A stretch of DNA of 64,000 nt from Paenibacillus athensensis. GTDB taxonomy: Bacteria > Bacillota > Bacilli > Paenibacillales > NBRC-103111. Location: positions 558,001 through 622,000 of the forward strand of contig NZ_MYFO02000001.1 of the NCBI RefSeq assembly GCF_004514475.2, read 5' to 3'. Below are positions 24,969-34,083 of the stretch, piece after piece. The position numbers and the translations under genes are program-made. Under the pieces are notes generated by a model. The model saw only the letters and a program-made list of their open reading frames with translations, searched no databases and was not told the DNA's origin. How positions within the stretch are numbered: position 1 is the stretch's first letter; every line of letters begins with the position of its first letter.

Positions 24969-25670
24969 TTAATAATCTTCGAACATGACTTCGTCTTCCT
25001 CGCCTCCGGCCTCATCCGTGTCCGTTTTCACGGCGATCTGAGCCAACGCCTTGCTGACGATATTGCCCGTATAGCCGCGGCGCATCAGGAACGCTGCTGT
25101 TTTGCGCTTGCGGTCCATAAAGCTTCCGCCTGTTTGCCGCCATTTCGTTTCAGCTATTTTGAGCGCTCCGGCAAGCTCCTCTTCGGGATCGACGGCGCCC
25201 AGCGCTTCTTGCACCAGCTCTTTGGCGACGCCCTTCTGCCGCAGCTCCTCCTTCACGAGATTCCGCCCTTTGCGCTGGCTGTAAATACGCTGTTCGGTCA
25301 CCTGGCGGGCAAACGCTTCATCATCGAGATAATGCTCCGCCTGCAGCCTGCTACATGCCCAGTCAATCAGCTCCGCTTCGTACCCGCGTTCCTTGAGCTT
25401 GCGCTCCAGCTCCTTGCGCGCATGCGGACGACGTCCGATCAGCCTCAGCGCCCGCATATACACCTCATGACGCTCTTCATCGCCCAACACCTCTGCCGTG
25501 CGTTTGGGATCGATATATTCGCCCTTGAGCAAGCGATGCTTGACCATGATGTCCTCGTGGACCGAAAAAGCAAACGCCTCATCGATAAAAATATTAAAAC
25601 GCCGCTTGCTGCGCTTCTGCGTCTCGACGCTTGTAATCAGCCCGACAGCGGAGGTCTCCGGTTCGTTCAA
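24969..25670 (-). CDS. recX: Regulatory protein RecX
   Basis: This 233-residue helical-repeat modulator binds RecA filaments and limits strand exchange. Typical three-helix repeats are seen, for example RRPHARKELERKLKERGY and YLDDEAFARQVTEQR. TTG start with AAGGAG upstream. It follows recA across a terminator hairpin, so it is probably expressed at a lower level by read-through, as in several bacteria. An acidic tail (DTDEAGGEEDEVMFEDY) extends the C-terminus. Confidence 0.92.
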   Translation of the reverse strand: MNEPETSAVGLITSVETQKRSKRRFNIFIDEAFAFSVHEDIMVKHRLLKGEYIDPKRTAEVLGDEERHEVYMRALRLIGRRPHARKELERKLKERGYEAELIDWACSRLQAEHYLDDEAFARQVTEQRIYSQRKGRNLVKEELRQKGVAKELVQEALGAVDPEEELAGALKIAETKWRQTGGSFMDRKRKTAAFLMRRGYTGNIVSKALAQIAVKTDTDEAGGEEDEVMFEDY

Positions 25671-25698
25671 TCTTCACAGCTCCTTCTGTACAAACGAA

Positions 25699-25725
25699 AG
25701 CACCTTCCACAAAGGAAAAGGTGCT
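25699..25725 (-). terminator. recA-recX intergenic terminator
   Basis: AGCACCTT/AAGGTGCT stem on the minus strand with a loop of about 10 bases. The trailing T run is interrupted, compatible with partial read-through into recX. Confidence 0.65.
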
Positions 25726-25741
25726 GGCGCTTTTTGTTCAA

Positions 25742-26788
25742 TTATTCAAAAGCCACTGCGGCTTCGTCTTCTTCCTCGTCGTCGGTGTTTGGTCCGACCA
25801 CCTTGAGCAAGTTGCTCGACTCGCGAACCTTACGCTCGATCGTCTCGGCAATTTCCTTGTTTTCTTTGAGGAACTGCTTGGCATTCTCACGACCTTGACC
25901 GAGGCGCTCGTTGTTGAAGGAATACCAGGCGCCGCTTTTATTGATAATGTCCATCTCGGTGGCAATATCGACAATGCTGCCTTCGCGGGAAATGCCTTCG
26001 CCGTACATGATGTCGATGTCCGCTTGCTTGAACGGTGGAGCGACCTTGTTCTTGACGACTTTGATCTTGGTCCGGTTGCCGACCATATCATTGCCTTGCT
26101 TGATCGTTTCCACACGACGTACCTCCAAACGAACGGAGGAGTAAAATTTCAGCGCGCGTCCGCCCGGCGTTGTCTCAGGGTTACCGAACATTACGCCGAC
26201 CTTCTCGCGCAGCTGGTTGATGAAAATCGCGATCACCTTCGACTTGTTGATCGCGCCGGACAGCTTGCGCAGCGCTTGCGACATCAAGCGGGCCTGCAAG
26301 CCGACGTGGGAATCGCCCATCTCGCCTTCGATCTCTGCTTTAGGCACAAGCGCCGCAACAGAGTCAATGACGATAATGTCTACTGCGCCGCTGCGCACGA
26401 GTGCTTCGGCGATTTCGAGCGCCTGCTCGCCGGTATCCGGCTGCGACAGCAGCAGCTCGTCGATGTTGATGCCCAGCTTGCTCGCGTACAGCGGATCGAG
26501 CGCATGCTCGGCGTCGATAAACGCTGCTTGTCCGCCAACCCGCTGCACTTCAGCGATCGCATGCAGCGCCACGGTCGTTTTACCGGACGATTCCGGACCG
26601 TATACTTCAACAATTCTTCCGCGGGGGAACCCGCCGACGCCGAGGGCAATATCCAAAGCCAAGGAGCCGCTCGAAATCGTTTCAACCTGCATATGTGTAG
26701 ATTCTCCAAGCTTCATGATGGAGCCTTTTCCGAATTGTTTTTCAATCTGGCGTAACGCCATTTCCAATGCCGCGCGACGATCTGTCAA
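25742..26788 (-). CDS. recA: Recombinase RecA
   Basis: RecA, 348 residues, with Walker [10 protein letters not shown], the [20 protein letters not shown] strand, L1/L2 regions and an acidic C-terminal tail ([15 protein letters not shown]). It performs ATP-dependent strand exchange and is LexA co-protease. I chose the TTG at 26788, giving [14 protein letters not shown], which matches the family start and has AAAGGA at suitable spacing. The earlier GTG at 26797 is almost on top of that ribosome-binding site. An SOS operator and promoter lie upstream. Confidence 0.97.
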   Translation of the reverse strand: MTDRRAALEMALRQIEKQFGKGSIMKLGESTHMQVETISSGSLALDIALGVGGFPRGRIVEVYGPESSGKTTVALHAIAEVQRVGGQAAFIDAEHALDPLYASKLGINIDELLLSQPDTGEQALEIAEALVRSGAVDIIVIDSVAALVPKAEIEGEMGDSHVGLQARLMSQALRKLSGAINKSKVIAIFINQLREKVGVMFGNPETTPGGRALKFYSSVRLEVRRVETIKQGNDMVGNRTKIKVVKNKVAPPFKQADIDIMYGEGISREGSIVDIATEMDIINKSGAWYSFNNERLGQGRENAKQFLKENKEIAETIERKVRESSNLLKVVGPNTDDEEEDEAAVAFE

Positions 26789-26820
26789 AAAACTCACTTC
26801 CTTTTATCATTTATAGTACT

Positions 26821-26849
26821 ATGATAACTTGTTTTCACAGCTTTGCCAA
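26821..26849 (-). promoter_or_regulatory. recA promoter
   Basis: TTGGCA, 17 bases, TATCAT on the minus strand, about 35 bases before the start codon and immediately downstream of the LexA box. Confidence 0.65.
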
Positions 26850-26858
26850 GCCTTTTTT

Positions 26859-26872
26859 CGAACATACATTCG
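26859..26872 (-). promoter_or_regulatory. LexA (SOS) operator of recA
   Basis: CGAATGTATGTTCG on the minus strand (CGAACATACATTCG on plus) is a near-perfect match to the Gram-positive SOS box CGAACRNRYGTTYG. It sits 9 bases upstream of the -35 element, consistent with damage-inducible control. Confidence 0.8.
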
Positions 26873-26893
26873 TTTTTTCTCCGGCAAACAAAA

Positions 26894-26925
26894 AACCGTA
26901 ACAAAGTTATCGCTTTGCTACGGTT
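26894..26925 (-). terminator. Terminator of cinA
   Basis: AACCGTAGCAAAG/CTTTGTTACGGTT stem of about 13 bp with one mismatch and a 6-base loop, then TTTTTTG on the minus strand. Confidence 0.9.
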
Positions 26926-26950
26926 CTTCCGTTAACCTCTCTATTATAGT

Positions 26951-28207
26951 TTATTTCTCCGTCTCTTTCAACATCTCCCACAGCCGATAGAACGCCTGCC
27001 TGGCTGCGCGCAGCTTGATCGTTTCCCGATTGCCGGACAGCTGCAGCCGGAATGTTTGCGTCGATCCGCCCTTGCGTGCCAGGCCGACGTAAACGAGCCC
27101 CACGGGCTTGCCCTCCGACGATGCCGGACCGGCCACGCCGGTGATCGAAACAGCCGCATCGCTGCCCGTCAGCCGCAATACGCCTTGCGCCAGCAGTTCG
27201 GCGCATTCCGCGCTGACTGCGCCCGGGGCGTCCGCTCCCTCAAGCGTCTCCAGCGGCACGCCGAGCACCTGATGCTTGACCGCGTTCGTATAACAGACCA
27301 CTCCGCCGGCATACGCCGCCGAGCTGCCGGGAATCGCCGTAAGCATGTCGCTCAGCAGCCCGCCCGTACAGCTTTCAGCAGCCGCCAGCTTCCACCCGCG
27401 CTCGGTCAACAGACGGACGATGATCGCTTCCAGCGGCACATCTTCCACCGCATACAAAAAAGCGCCCACCCGCCTGCGAATCTCCGCTTCCGTAGCCGCA
27501 AGCTTGCGCTCGCCCTCATCGGCCGTATGCGCCCGCGTCGTCAAGCGAATCGTCACTTCGCCTTCCTTGGCGTACGGCGCAATCGTCGGATCGCTTTGCC
27601 CGTCGATCAGATCGATCAGCTCGTGCTCCAGCGACGATTCGCCGATGCCGGCAAACTTGAGCATTTTCGAATACAGCGGCACCTCACCGGACATCAGCGA
27701 ACGCAGCCAAGGCACGGCCCCGTCAATGAACATCGGCTTCATCTCGCGCGGCGGTCCCGGCAGCAAAATGAAATGCGTGCCTTCGTAGGTCACGGCGACG
27801 CCGACGGCCAGCCCGGTCGTGTTGGCCAGCGGCTCGCTGCCCTCGGGCATCAGCGCCTGCCGGACGTTGCTTTCGACCATCGGGATGCCCCGCGAGCTGA
27901 ACAGCTCGCTAATCTTCGTCATGGACGGCTCATGAAGCACGAGCGGGCGACCGATATAGCCGGCCAGCACATCCTTGGTCAAATCGTCCTGCGTCGGTCC
28001 CAGACCGCCCGTACAGATGACCAGATCGGCACGGGACGCCGCCAGCTTGAGCGCGCCGAGCAGCCGCTCCCCGTTGTCGCCGACAACGGTCTGATAATAC
28101 ATGTCGATGCCCAGCGCAGCGCATTCGCGCGACAGAAACTGCGCGTTCGTATTTACAATTTGTCCGAGCAGCAGCTCGGTGCCTACGGCAATAATTTCCG
28201 CTTTCAT
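26951..28207 (-). CDS. cinA: CinA (competence/damage-inducible protein, NMN deamidase domain)
   Basis: This 418-residue protein has an N-terminal molybdopterin-binding-like domain (GTELLLGQIVNTNAQFLS, CTGGLGPTQDDLTKDV), which acts as ADP-ribose pyrophosphatase in homologues. Its C-terminal CinA domain (AAESCTGGLLSDMLTAIPGS, SITGVAGP) has nicotinamide mononucleotide deamidase activity in the family. It lies directly upstream of recA, the classic arrangement, but separated by its own terminator. Confidence 0.95.
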   Translation of the reverse strand: MKAEIIAVGTELLLGQIVNTNAQFLSRECAALGIDMYYQTVVGDNGERLLGALKLAASRADLVICTGGLGPTQDDLTKDVLAGYIGRPLVLHEPSMTKISELFSSRGIPMVESNVRQALMPEGSEPLANTTGLAVGVAVTYEGTHFILLPGPPREMKPMFIDGAVPWLRSLMSGEVPLYSKMLKFAGIGESSLEHELIDLIDGQSDPTIAPYAKEGEVTIRLTTRAHTADEGERKLAATEAEIRRRVGAFLYAVEDVPLEAIIVRLLTERGWKLAAAESCTGGLLSDMLTAIPGSSAAYAGGVVCYTNAVKHQVLGVPLETLEGADAPGAVSAECAELLAQGVLRLTGSDAAVSITGVAGPASSEGKPVGLVYVGLARKGGSTQTFRLQLSGNRETIKLRAARQAFYRLWEMLKETEK

Positions 28208-28245
28208 GGTTTCAGTGGCCCCCCGAATGCTTATTGGCGAAAAAG

Positions 28246-28277
28246 AAAAAACACGAGGTCGCCCTACTGTGTTTTTT
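28246..28277 (-). terminator. Terminator overlapping the end of pgsA
   Basis: AAAAAACAC/GTGTTTTTT stem with a 14-base loop, then TTTCTTTTT on the minus strand. The 5' arm includes the last codons of pgsA. Confidence 0.65.
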
Positions 28278-28851
28278 CCGAGAAATCTATAACATGCTTG
28301 TTCTTTACAAAATATTCAATCCCCGAATACACGGTAATGATCGCGGCCAGCCAGCTGGCAATCAGATCAAACGGAATATCGACAAACGTAAACGGAAAAT
28401 TATTGATCAGCAAAGCGATAATAGCGGTAATCTGAGCGGCTGTTTTGGCTTTGCCCCATTTGCTGGCGGCCATAACCGCGCCTTCCAGCAACGCGATTTG
28501 GCGCAATCCCGTCACGGCCCACTCGCGGCTGATAATCACGATCACAATCCAGGCATCCAGCTTATCCATTTCCACCAGTGACACCAGCACCGCCGTTACA
28601 AGCAGCTTGTCGGCCAGCGGGTCAAGCAGCTTGCCCAGATTCGTCACCAGCTTGCGTTTGCGGGCGATATATCCGTCCAGACTGTCCGTGCTGGCCGCGA
28701 TAATGAAAATCAGCGCAGCAATGATCTGATTGTAGGTAATGCTGAATTCCTCGATCCGGATATGCGGAAAAGGAACCTTGATCAACAGGAAAAACATAAT
28801 GATCGGGACCAGGAAGATCCTCGCCAGCGTAATCCGATTGGCCAGGTTCAT
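28264..28851 (-). CDS. pgsA: CDP-diacylglycerol-glycerol-3-phosphate 3-phosphatidyltransferase
   Basis: This 195-residue integral membrane enzyme commits CDP-diacylglycerol to phosphatidylglycerol synthesis. The CDP-alcohol phosphotransferase motif is visible as STDSLDGYIARKRKLVTNLG, with the downstream DPLADKLL. Several hydrophobic helices are present. Its ATG overlaps the rimO stop by four bases, so the two are translationally coupled. Confidence 0.96.
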   Translation of the reverse strand: MNLANRITLARIFLVPIIMFFLLIKVPFPHIRIEEFSITYNQIIAALIFIIAASTDSLDGYIARKRKLVTNLGKLLDPLADKLLVTAVLVSLVEMDKLDAWIVIVIISREWAVTGLRQIALLEGAVMAASKWGKAKTAAQITAIIALLINNFPFTFVDIPFDLIASWLAAIITVYSGIEYFVKNKHVIDFSEKTQ

Positions 28852-30176
28852 GCAATGACCTCCCCGGAAAAGTCGAACTCAAACGAGTGCGTAATCCGCA
28901 CGCGCGCCAGTTCCCCGATATTCAGGCGGGCGTTAGCGACAAATACTTCGCCGTCGATCTCGGGAGCGTCGTATTGCGAGCGCCCGACGTAGACGTCGCT
29001 GCGGCCGTCATAACGTTCGATCAGCACGTCAATTTCCTGCCCGATGCGATTGCCGCCGCGCAGATTCGATATGCCGCGTTGAATTTCCATCAGCGTATTG
29101 GCCCGGAATTCCTTCACGTCGTCCGGAACCTGATCCGGCAAACGGGACGCCGGCGTGTCTTCCTCCTGCGAATAGGCGAAGACGCCGAGACGGTCAAATT
29201 GCATGTCCTGCACGAATTGCTTCAAATTCTCGAAATCCTCGTCGGTTTCTCCCGGAAAGCCAACAATCAGCGACGTGCGCAAAGCGACCTGCGGAATGCG
29301 CTCGCGGATTTTGCGGACGAGCTCACGCGTATCCTTTTGCCGACCCGGACGGCGCATAAGCTTCAGGATGCGGTCCTCGCTGTGCTGCAAGGGCATATCG
29401 ATATATTTGCAAACCTTGGGATTGCTAGCTATCGCTTCGATCAGTTCATCGGTAAAAAAGCCCGGATACGCATAATGCAGGCGCACCCACTCGATGCCCG
29501 GCACTTCGCTCACCTTGTGCAGCAGCGTCGGCAGCATAAAGCCGTCGTACAGATCGGTGCCGTAATTCGTGGAATCCTGCGCGATCAGGCTGATCTCCTT
29601 CACGCCTTGATTCGCCAGCTGGGTCACCTCGGAAATGACCGATTCCATGCTTCGGCTGCGGAACTTGCCGCGCATGATCGGAATGCTGCAGAACGTACAG
29701 GCGTTGTCGCAGCCCTCGGCGATTTTCACGTAAGCCGTATAGCGCGGGGTCGTTACCTGGCGCGGCAGGTCTGCATCGTAGTTAAACACCGGATTGCCGA
29801 CAAGCACCGGCTTTTTGCCGCGCAGCGCCTCGTCGACGATCTGATTGATTTTGTCAAAATCGCCCGTGCCGACGATGCCGTCAATCTCCGGCATTTCCTC
29901 CATCAGCTCTTTCTTGTAGCGCTGCGTCAGACAGCCCGAAACAATCAGCGCTTTCAAATTTGCCGTTTGCTTCAATTCAGCCATATCGAGAATCGTATTG
30001 ACCGATTCTTCCTTGGCCGCGTCGATAAAGCCGCACGTATTTACAATGATCACAGTTGCGTCTTCTTTATGGTCAACCAGCTGAAATCCGCGACCGTGGA
30101 TCAGACCCGCCATAATTTCCGAATCGACCAGGTTCTTTTCACAGCCGAGCGTGACGACCTTCACTTTTTCCGTCAT
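28848..30176 (-). CDS. rimO: Ribosomal protein uS12 methylthiotransferase RimO
   Basis: This 442-residue radical-SAM methylthiotransferase is a paralogue of MiaB and modifies the conserved Asp of ribosomal protein S12. N-terminal Cys motifs are TLGCEKNLVDSE, VNTCGFIDAAKEES and VSGCLTQRY. The SAM motif is CDNACTFCSIP and a TRAM domain closes the protein. It heads the rimO-pgsA pair. Confidence 0.96.
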   Translation of the reverse strand: MTEKVKVVTLGCEKNLVDSEIMAGLIHGRGFQLVDHKEDATVIIVNTCGFIDAAKEESVNTILDMAELKQTANLKALIVSGCLTQRYKKELMEEMPEIDGIVGTGDFDKINQIVDEALRGKKPVLVGNPVFNYDADLPRQVTTPRYTAYVKIAEGCDNACTFCSIPIMRGKFRSRSMESVISEVTQLANQGVKEISLIAQDSTNYGTDLYDGFMLPTLLHKVSEVPGIEWVRLHYAYPGFFTDELIEAIASNPKVCKYIDMPLQHSEDRILKLMRRPGRQKDTRELVRKIRERIPQVALRTSLIVGFPGETDEDFENLKQFVQDMQFDRLGVFAYSQEEDTPASRLPDQVPDDVKEFRANTLMEIQRGISNLRGGNRIGQEIDVLIERYDGRSDVYVGRSQYDAPEIDGEVFVANARLNIGELARVRITHSFEFDFSGEVIA

Positions 30177-30255
30177 TTACACAAACCCCCAATAATCCTC
30201 TAAACCATTCCATACAAGTATAATACAAGGCCTATAGGGTGTCAAAACAACAAAA

Positions 30256-30273
30256 TCCCCCGATTTCGGGGGA
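30256..30273 (-). terminator. Terminator of yajQ
   Basis: TCCCCCGA/TCGGGGGA stem with a tiny loop, then TTTTGTTGTTTTG on the minus strand, 30 bases after the yajQ stop. Confidence 0.85.
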
Positions 30274-30302
30274 CCTGACAGCCAAAAACAGGCATTTTCA
30301 GC

Positions 30303-30794
30303 TTAGCGCATATTGACAAATTGCAGATCGAGCGGGATATCGCTTTTGCGAAGCAAGGCAATAATCGCTTGCAGGTCGTCGCGGCTTTTGCCGGTCACGC
30401 GAATCTGGTCGCCCTGAATCTGGCTTTTGACCTTGAGCTTGGAATCACGGATCAGAATGTTGATTTTTTTCGCGTTGTCCTGATCAATGCCCACCTTCAG
30501 TCCGATCTTTTGCCGCACCGTTGACGAAGCTGCCGGCTCCACCTTGCTGTGGTCGAGATTTTTGATCGAAATGCCGCGCTTGGTCATCTTGCTGTACAAA
30601 ATGTCGAGCACGTTCTGCAGCTTGAACTCATCGTCGGACACAACGACAAGCTGCTCCTTTTCCAGACTGATGCTGCTCTTGCTGCCTTTAAAATCAAAGC
30701 GGGTTTCGATCTCTTTGACCGCCTGCTGGATGGCATTGTTCATTTCCTGCATATCCACCTTGGATACGATATCAAACGAGCTTTCCGAACTCAT
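30303..30794 (-). CDS. YajQ family nucleotide-binding protein
   Basis: This 163-residue protein belongs to the YajQ/UPF0234 family, two ferredoxin-like folds reported to bind nucleotides, RNA or, in some bacteria, cyclic di-GMP. It starts [20 protein letters not shown] and contains [11 protein letters not shown] and [20 protein letters not shown]. The ATG at 30794 gives the family length; upstream residues in the longer frame are not used. The possible c-di-GMP link is notable beside the GEMM riboswitch in this window but is unproven here. Confidence 0.92.
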   Translation of the reverse strand: MSSESSFDIVSKVDMQEMNNAIQQAVKEIETRFDFKGSKSSISLEKEQLVVVSDDEFKLQNVLDILYSKMTKRGISIKNLDHSKVEPAASSTVRQKIGLKVGIDQDNAKKINILIRDSKLKVKSQIQGDQIRVTGKSRDDLQAIIALLRKSDIPLDLQFVNMR

Positions 30795-30930
30795 GGGACG
30801 ATTCCCCTTTCCATAAATTACACTAGCATTATAGCAGGTAGATGGGCAAAAAGAAACATCCCGGCCCTTCAGGAGCGCAGGATGCTTCATCGAATTCATT
30901 GCCCGGGAAAGCGCAGGATGCGCCAAAAAG

Positions 30931-31821
30931 CTAGCTTTTTTGCAGGTTCAGCCGCACCTTCTTCGGATTTGGCGTGTCGCCGACGGTGACCACAACGCCG
31001 TTGACGTTCAGCTCCACGGTGCTTGCTGCACCGATGTTCAGATAAGCCGAGCTGTCGAGCTCGAACGAATCGCTGTCGCCGTTTTTGTACAGCTTTTGCT
31101 TTTGCATAACCCGCTTGTTATCGGCCGTCAGCGCATCCACTTGAATCCAGCACTGGGCGCCGGTGATTTTCAGCTGGATATTCAGCTTGTCGCTGCCGGT
31201 TACGGCGTAGGTATCGACGTTTTTCTCGCTGCTGACGAATTGCACGGAAACCGCTGGCGTCGGCGTCGGAGACGGGGTTGGCGTAGCTGTCGGCGCGGTG
31301 CTGGGCAGCGTCTCACCCTGATTCGTCCCGCTCGCGGTCGAACTGCCGGTGACGCCCGGCGACGAATCCGTACGGTCGGTAATGCGCGGAGATTGCGTCT
31401 GGGCCGGATTATCCTCAGCCGGCGTCCCCTTGTAATTCTGATAGGCAAAATAATAAACAACGCCAAGGATCAGCACGACAAACGCAATCATCATCGAGCC
31501 CGACGCCCAGCGGCTCATCTTGTCCGTATGGCGGGAGCTCGCCCGCTTCTTGCGGATCGTTTCGACTGCCGGCTGCTCCGTCGTCGGGGAGGGATTCGTC
31601 GTCTCGTACATCTTCAGCACTTCCGTAGGGTCCAGTCCCACGGCTTCTGCGTAGCTTTTTATAAATGCGCGAACGTAAAAGCTGCCCGGCAGCACCTTGT
31701 AGTTGCCTTCTTCAATCGCTTCCAGATAGCGCTTGCGAATTTTCGTAGATTCCTGCAGGTCATCCAGCGATATTTTGGCGTCCATTCGCGCCTTGCGCAG
31801 GATTTGGCCTAGATCGGACAC
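30931..31821 (-). CDS. rodZ: RodZ-like cell-shape protein (HTH, single-span membrane)
   Basis: This 296-residue bitopic membrane protein starts with a Cro/CI-type helix-turn-helix (about 5-70: [33 protein letters not shown]). A basic juxtamembrane region and one membrane helix follow near 110-130 ([16 protein letters not shown]). An extracellular Ser/Thr/Pro linker ([13 protein letters not shown]) and a C-terminal DUF4115-like beta domain close the protein. RodZ couples MreB to wall elongation. I prefer GTG at 31821 because GGGAGG lies 8 bases upstream. It corresponds to B. subtilis ymfM. Confidence 0.92.
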   Translation of the reverse strand: MSDLGQILRKARMDAKISLDDLQESTKIRKRYLEAIEEGNYKVLPGSFYVRAFIKSYAEAVGLDPTEVLKMYETTNPSPTTEQPAVETIRKKRASSRHTDKMSRWASGSMMIAFVVLILGVVYYFAYQNYKGTPAEDNPAQTQSPRITDRTDSSPGVTGSSTASGTNQGETLPSTAPTATPTPSPTPTPAVSVQFVSSEKNVDTYAVTGSDKLNIQLKITGAQCWIQVDALTADNKRVMQKQKLYKNGDSDSFELDSSAYLNIGAASTVELNVNGVVVTVGDTPNPKKVRLNLQKS

Positions 31822-31865
31822 GGTTGTCACCTCCCAAAGGTTTTATTATGTTGACGTCTTGCAGG

Positions 31866-32669
31866 CTAAAATGGTTCCATGTTATTCGTGAACGCATCGT
31901 AATTGATTTCTTCGTCCGGACTGTTCCGCAGCTCGATAATATAGTCAAAGTCGTTGTAGGTATAGTCGGATTCACGGATAAAAATGTCCGGATGCTCGAT
32001 CACCTTCGTTGACGGCATGGCCATAATCTCCTGCAGCAAGCTGTAGTGCTTTTCGTTCGAGCGAATCGTGGATACGATGCCGTCGATAATAAAGACGTTA
32101 TTCGGCGTAAATTCGTCCTCGGACAGCTGGCTGCGCACCGTTTGCCGCAGCAGCGTTGACGATACGAACGTCCAGCGCTTGTTGGAGCATACGCTGCCGG
32201 CGATGATCGATTCCGTTTTGCCGACGCGCGGCATGCCTCTGAGCCCTACGACCTGATTGCCCTCGCGCTTGAAGATTTCGCCGAGAAAATCAACCAGCAA
32301 TCCCAGCTCGTCGCGCGTGAAGCGGAACGTTTTGCGATCGTCGGAATCGCGTTCGATGTAACGGCCGTGCCGCACGGCTAATATATCGACCAGCTTGGGC
32401 GGACGCAGCGCTGTAATAGTAATATTATCTACTTTTCGCAGCATTTTACCCATCAGATCGATTTTTTCTTCGTCGTTGGTCTGCAGCAGCATGCCGCGGG
32501 TCCTGTCCTCGACGCCGTTGATCGTCACAATATTAATATCGAGCATCCCCATCAAGGAAGCAATGTCACCCAAAAGTCCGGGACGGTTTTTATGAATTTT
32601 GTATTCCATGTACCATTCTTTGACGTCCACTCGTTCCACCTCATTGATTTGGTCGGTAAATCCAAACAT
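31866..32669 (-). CDS. ymfK: YmfK family protein (DUF3388; ACT-like plus P-loop segment)
   Basis: This 267-residue protein is conserved in the ymf block of Bacillales and has no known activity. An ACT-like N-terminal part (EYKIHKNRPGLLGDIASLMG, ITINGVEDRTRGML) suggests ligand sensing. A later VGLRGMPRVGKTESII looks like a Walker A motif, and TPNNVFIIDGIVS resembles a Walker B strand. Together they suggest a ligand-controlled NTPase, which is inference. It lies between the lipoprotein gene and rodZ. Confidence 0.88.
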   Translation of the reverse strand: MFGFTDQINEVERVDVKEWYMEYKIHKNRPGLLGDIASLMGMLDINIVTINGVEDRTRGMLLQTNDEEKIDLMGKMLRKVDNITITALRPPKLVDILAVRHGRYIERDSDDRKTFRFTRDELGLLVDFLGEIFKREGNQVVGLRGMPRVGKTESIIAGSVCSNKRWTFVSSTLLRQTVRSQLSEDEFTPNNVFIIDGIVSTIRSNEKHYSLLQEIMAMPSTKVIEHPDIFIRESDYTYNDFDYIIELRNSPDEEINYDAFTNNMEPF

Positions 32670-32754
32670 TTACTACACAACATTTCTACAATATTCGGCA
32701 AATTCCTCCTGCGATGACGATAAAGAGCAATATTTTTCCCGCTTTGGCTCCAAA

Positions 32755-33612
32755 TCAAGGAGACTGGAAGGTCAATTGCTTCAATTCCTTCGCCGAATAG
32801 GCCGCTTCTCCGCCGTGCCACGTATGCTGCAGCATCGCATCGAGCCTTTCGGCCAGTACTTCCTTCCAGTTCAGCTCAGCTGAAAGCGCCCCGGACAGAT
32901 CCATGACTGAAGCGCCGAGCGTACGCGCTTTGCTTACGGTTGCTGCATCGACCGGCGCGTAGAAAACGATCCAGGCCGAGCCATGCTGATTTTTTTGAAA
33001 AGCAATCTGATTCAGCCATTCGGGATTATTGTCGAGCAGCACGACATGATCGGCTTCCTCGGACGGCGCCCATTGCGAAGGAATCGGGTACGCGGCTGTA
33101 GTTACCCATTCCACGGATAGGTGCTGCGCGAGCAGATTGAGCACCCAATCGCTTTTGAGGCGGTCAATCTGCTGGGGATCAATGCGCAAGACTTCCGTTT
33201 TATCCGTCGCGGCTGGCAACGATCCGCTTCCCGTCAGCTTGTCTTGCAGCAGCGTCCACTTCCGCTTCGCCGTGTCGCTCTCGGCGCTTTGCGCCGCAGC
33301 AGGCAAAAGATCATTGCCGATAACGTATATGTAATCATAAGTTCGGGTATGCAGTTTATTTTCCAGCGTCTGATCCCACGCAGTCACATTCGGCAGCCAT
33401 TCAAACGCAATTTGATGCTCCTTGCGCCAATCTTGCAAAGCGGCTGCGATTTCCTGTCCGGCCGTGTCGCTGAGCCCTACTGGGGTCACCACCAGCACCG
33501 ACAGCTTGGCGTCAAGCTGGGCCTGGGTAATGGCCGGAACGCCGCGCGTCCCGCAGCCGGCTGCACAGAGAACTACGCTGATAAGAGCAAAAGCAATTCG
33601 CACGATACGCAT
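32755..33612 (-). CDS. Predicted lipoprotein, periplasmic-binding-like
   Basis: This 285-residue protein has an N-terminal signal (MRIVRIAFALISVVLCAAGC) whose last Cys could be lipidated, although the position -3 residue is Ala, a weak lipobox. The rest alternates strands and helices (LSVLVVTPVGLSD, YDYIYVIGNDLLP, DHVVLLDNN, SAWIVFYAPVD), like a BMP/Med-type substrate-binding fold. I infer that from pattern only. The ATG at 33612 follows AAAGGA. No counterpart sits here in B. subtilis. Confidence 0.7.
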   Translation of the reverse strand: MRIVRIAFALISVVLCAAGCGTRGVPAITQAQLDAKLSVLVVTPVGLSDTAGQEIAAALQDWRKEHQIAFEWLPNVTAWDQTLENKLHTRTYDYIYVIGNDLLPAAAQSAESDTAKRKWTLLQDKLTGSGSLPAATDKTEVLRIDPQQIDRLKSDWVLNLLAQHLSVEWVTTAAYPIPSQWAPSEEADHVVLLDNNPEWLNQIAFQKNQHGSAWIVFYAPVDAATVSKARTLGASVMDLSGALSAELNWKEVLAERLDAMLQHTWHGGEAAYSAKELKQLTFQSP

Positions 33613-33640
33613 GATCGGTCCTTTCTCGGTAAGCAGGCAA

Positions 33641-33662
33641 AAGCCCCCCGTGAAGGAGGCTT
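33641..33662 (-). terminator. Terminator after the DUF3243 gene
   Basis: GAAGCCTCC/GGGGGCTT stem on the minus strand, then TTTTGCC, between the DUF3243 stop and the lipoprotein start. Confidence 0.6.
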
Positions 33663-33696
33663 CGCCCAATTTGCTATACAAATTGTAGTTCGGTTA

Positions 33697-33948
33697 TCAG
33701 GCTTTGTCCACTAATTTTACCATCAGACGCGCCAATGTCTTTTTCTCTTCATCGTTGCCTGCGTCCCAGAGCTCTTTCAGCACGCGTTCCTGCACGTTCT
33801 CCGGGTCGACCTTGTCGGACAGAAATTCACCGATCTGGAAAGCAAGCTTGCTGATCGTCTCTTCGCTCATGCCTGCCCGCTCCGCTTGGCTGACGCGCTC
33901 GGCGAGAAACTCTTTCCATTTGTCGAATACCTTGAGTACTGTAGCCAT
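33697..33948 (-). CDS. DUF3243 family protein (YmfJ-like)
   Basis: This 83-residue helical, acidic protein with motifs VFDKWKEFLAERVSQAERAG and LWDAGNDEEKKTLARLMVKL is typical of DUF3243. It corresponds in position and size to B. subtilis ymfJ. Function is unknown. GGAGG precedes the ATG. Confidence 0.9.
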   Translation of the reverse strand: MATVLKVFDKWKEFLAERVSQAERAGMSEETISKLAFQIGEFLSDKVDPENVQERVLKELWDAGNDEEKKTLARLMVKLVDKA

Positions 33949-34083
33949 TGCAGTAAGCCTCCTTTGAATTTCGAGAAGTGTTTATTACGGTTGTAATATT
34001 AGCTTCTTGATCAAGAAATATGCTGCAGCGCCACCGACAAACAGTTGGTAAATGCGGAAGAGACCGGCTTACCTTTTAATTAA

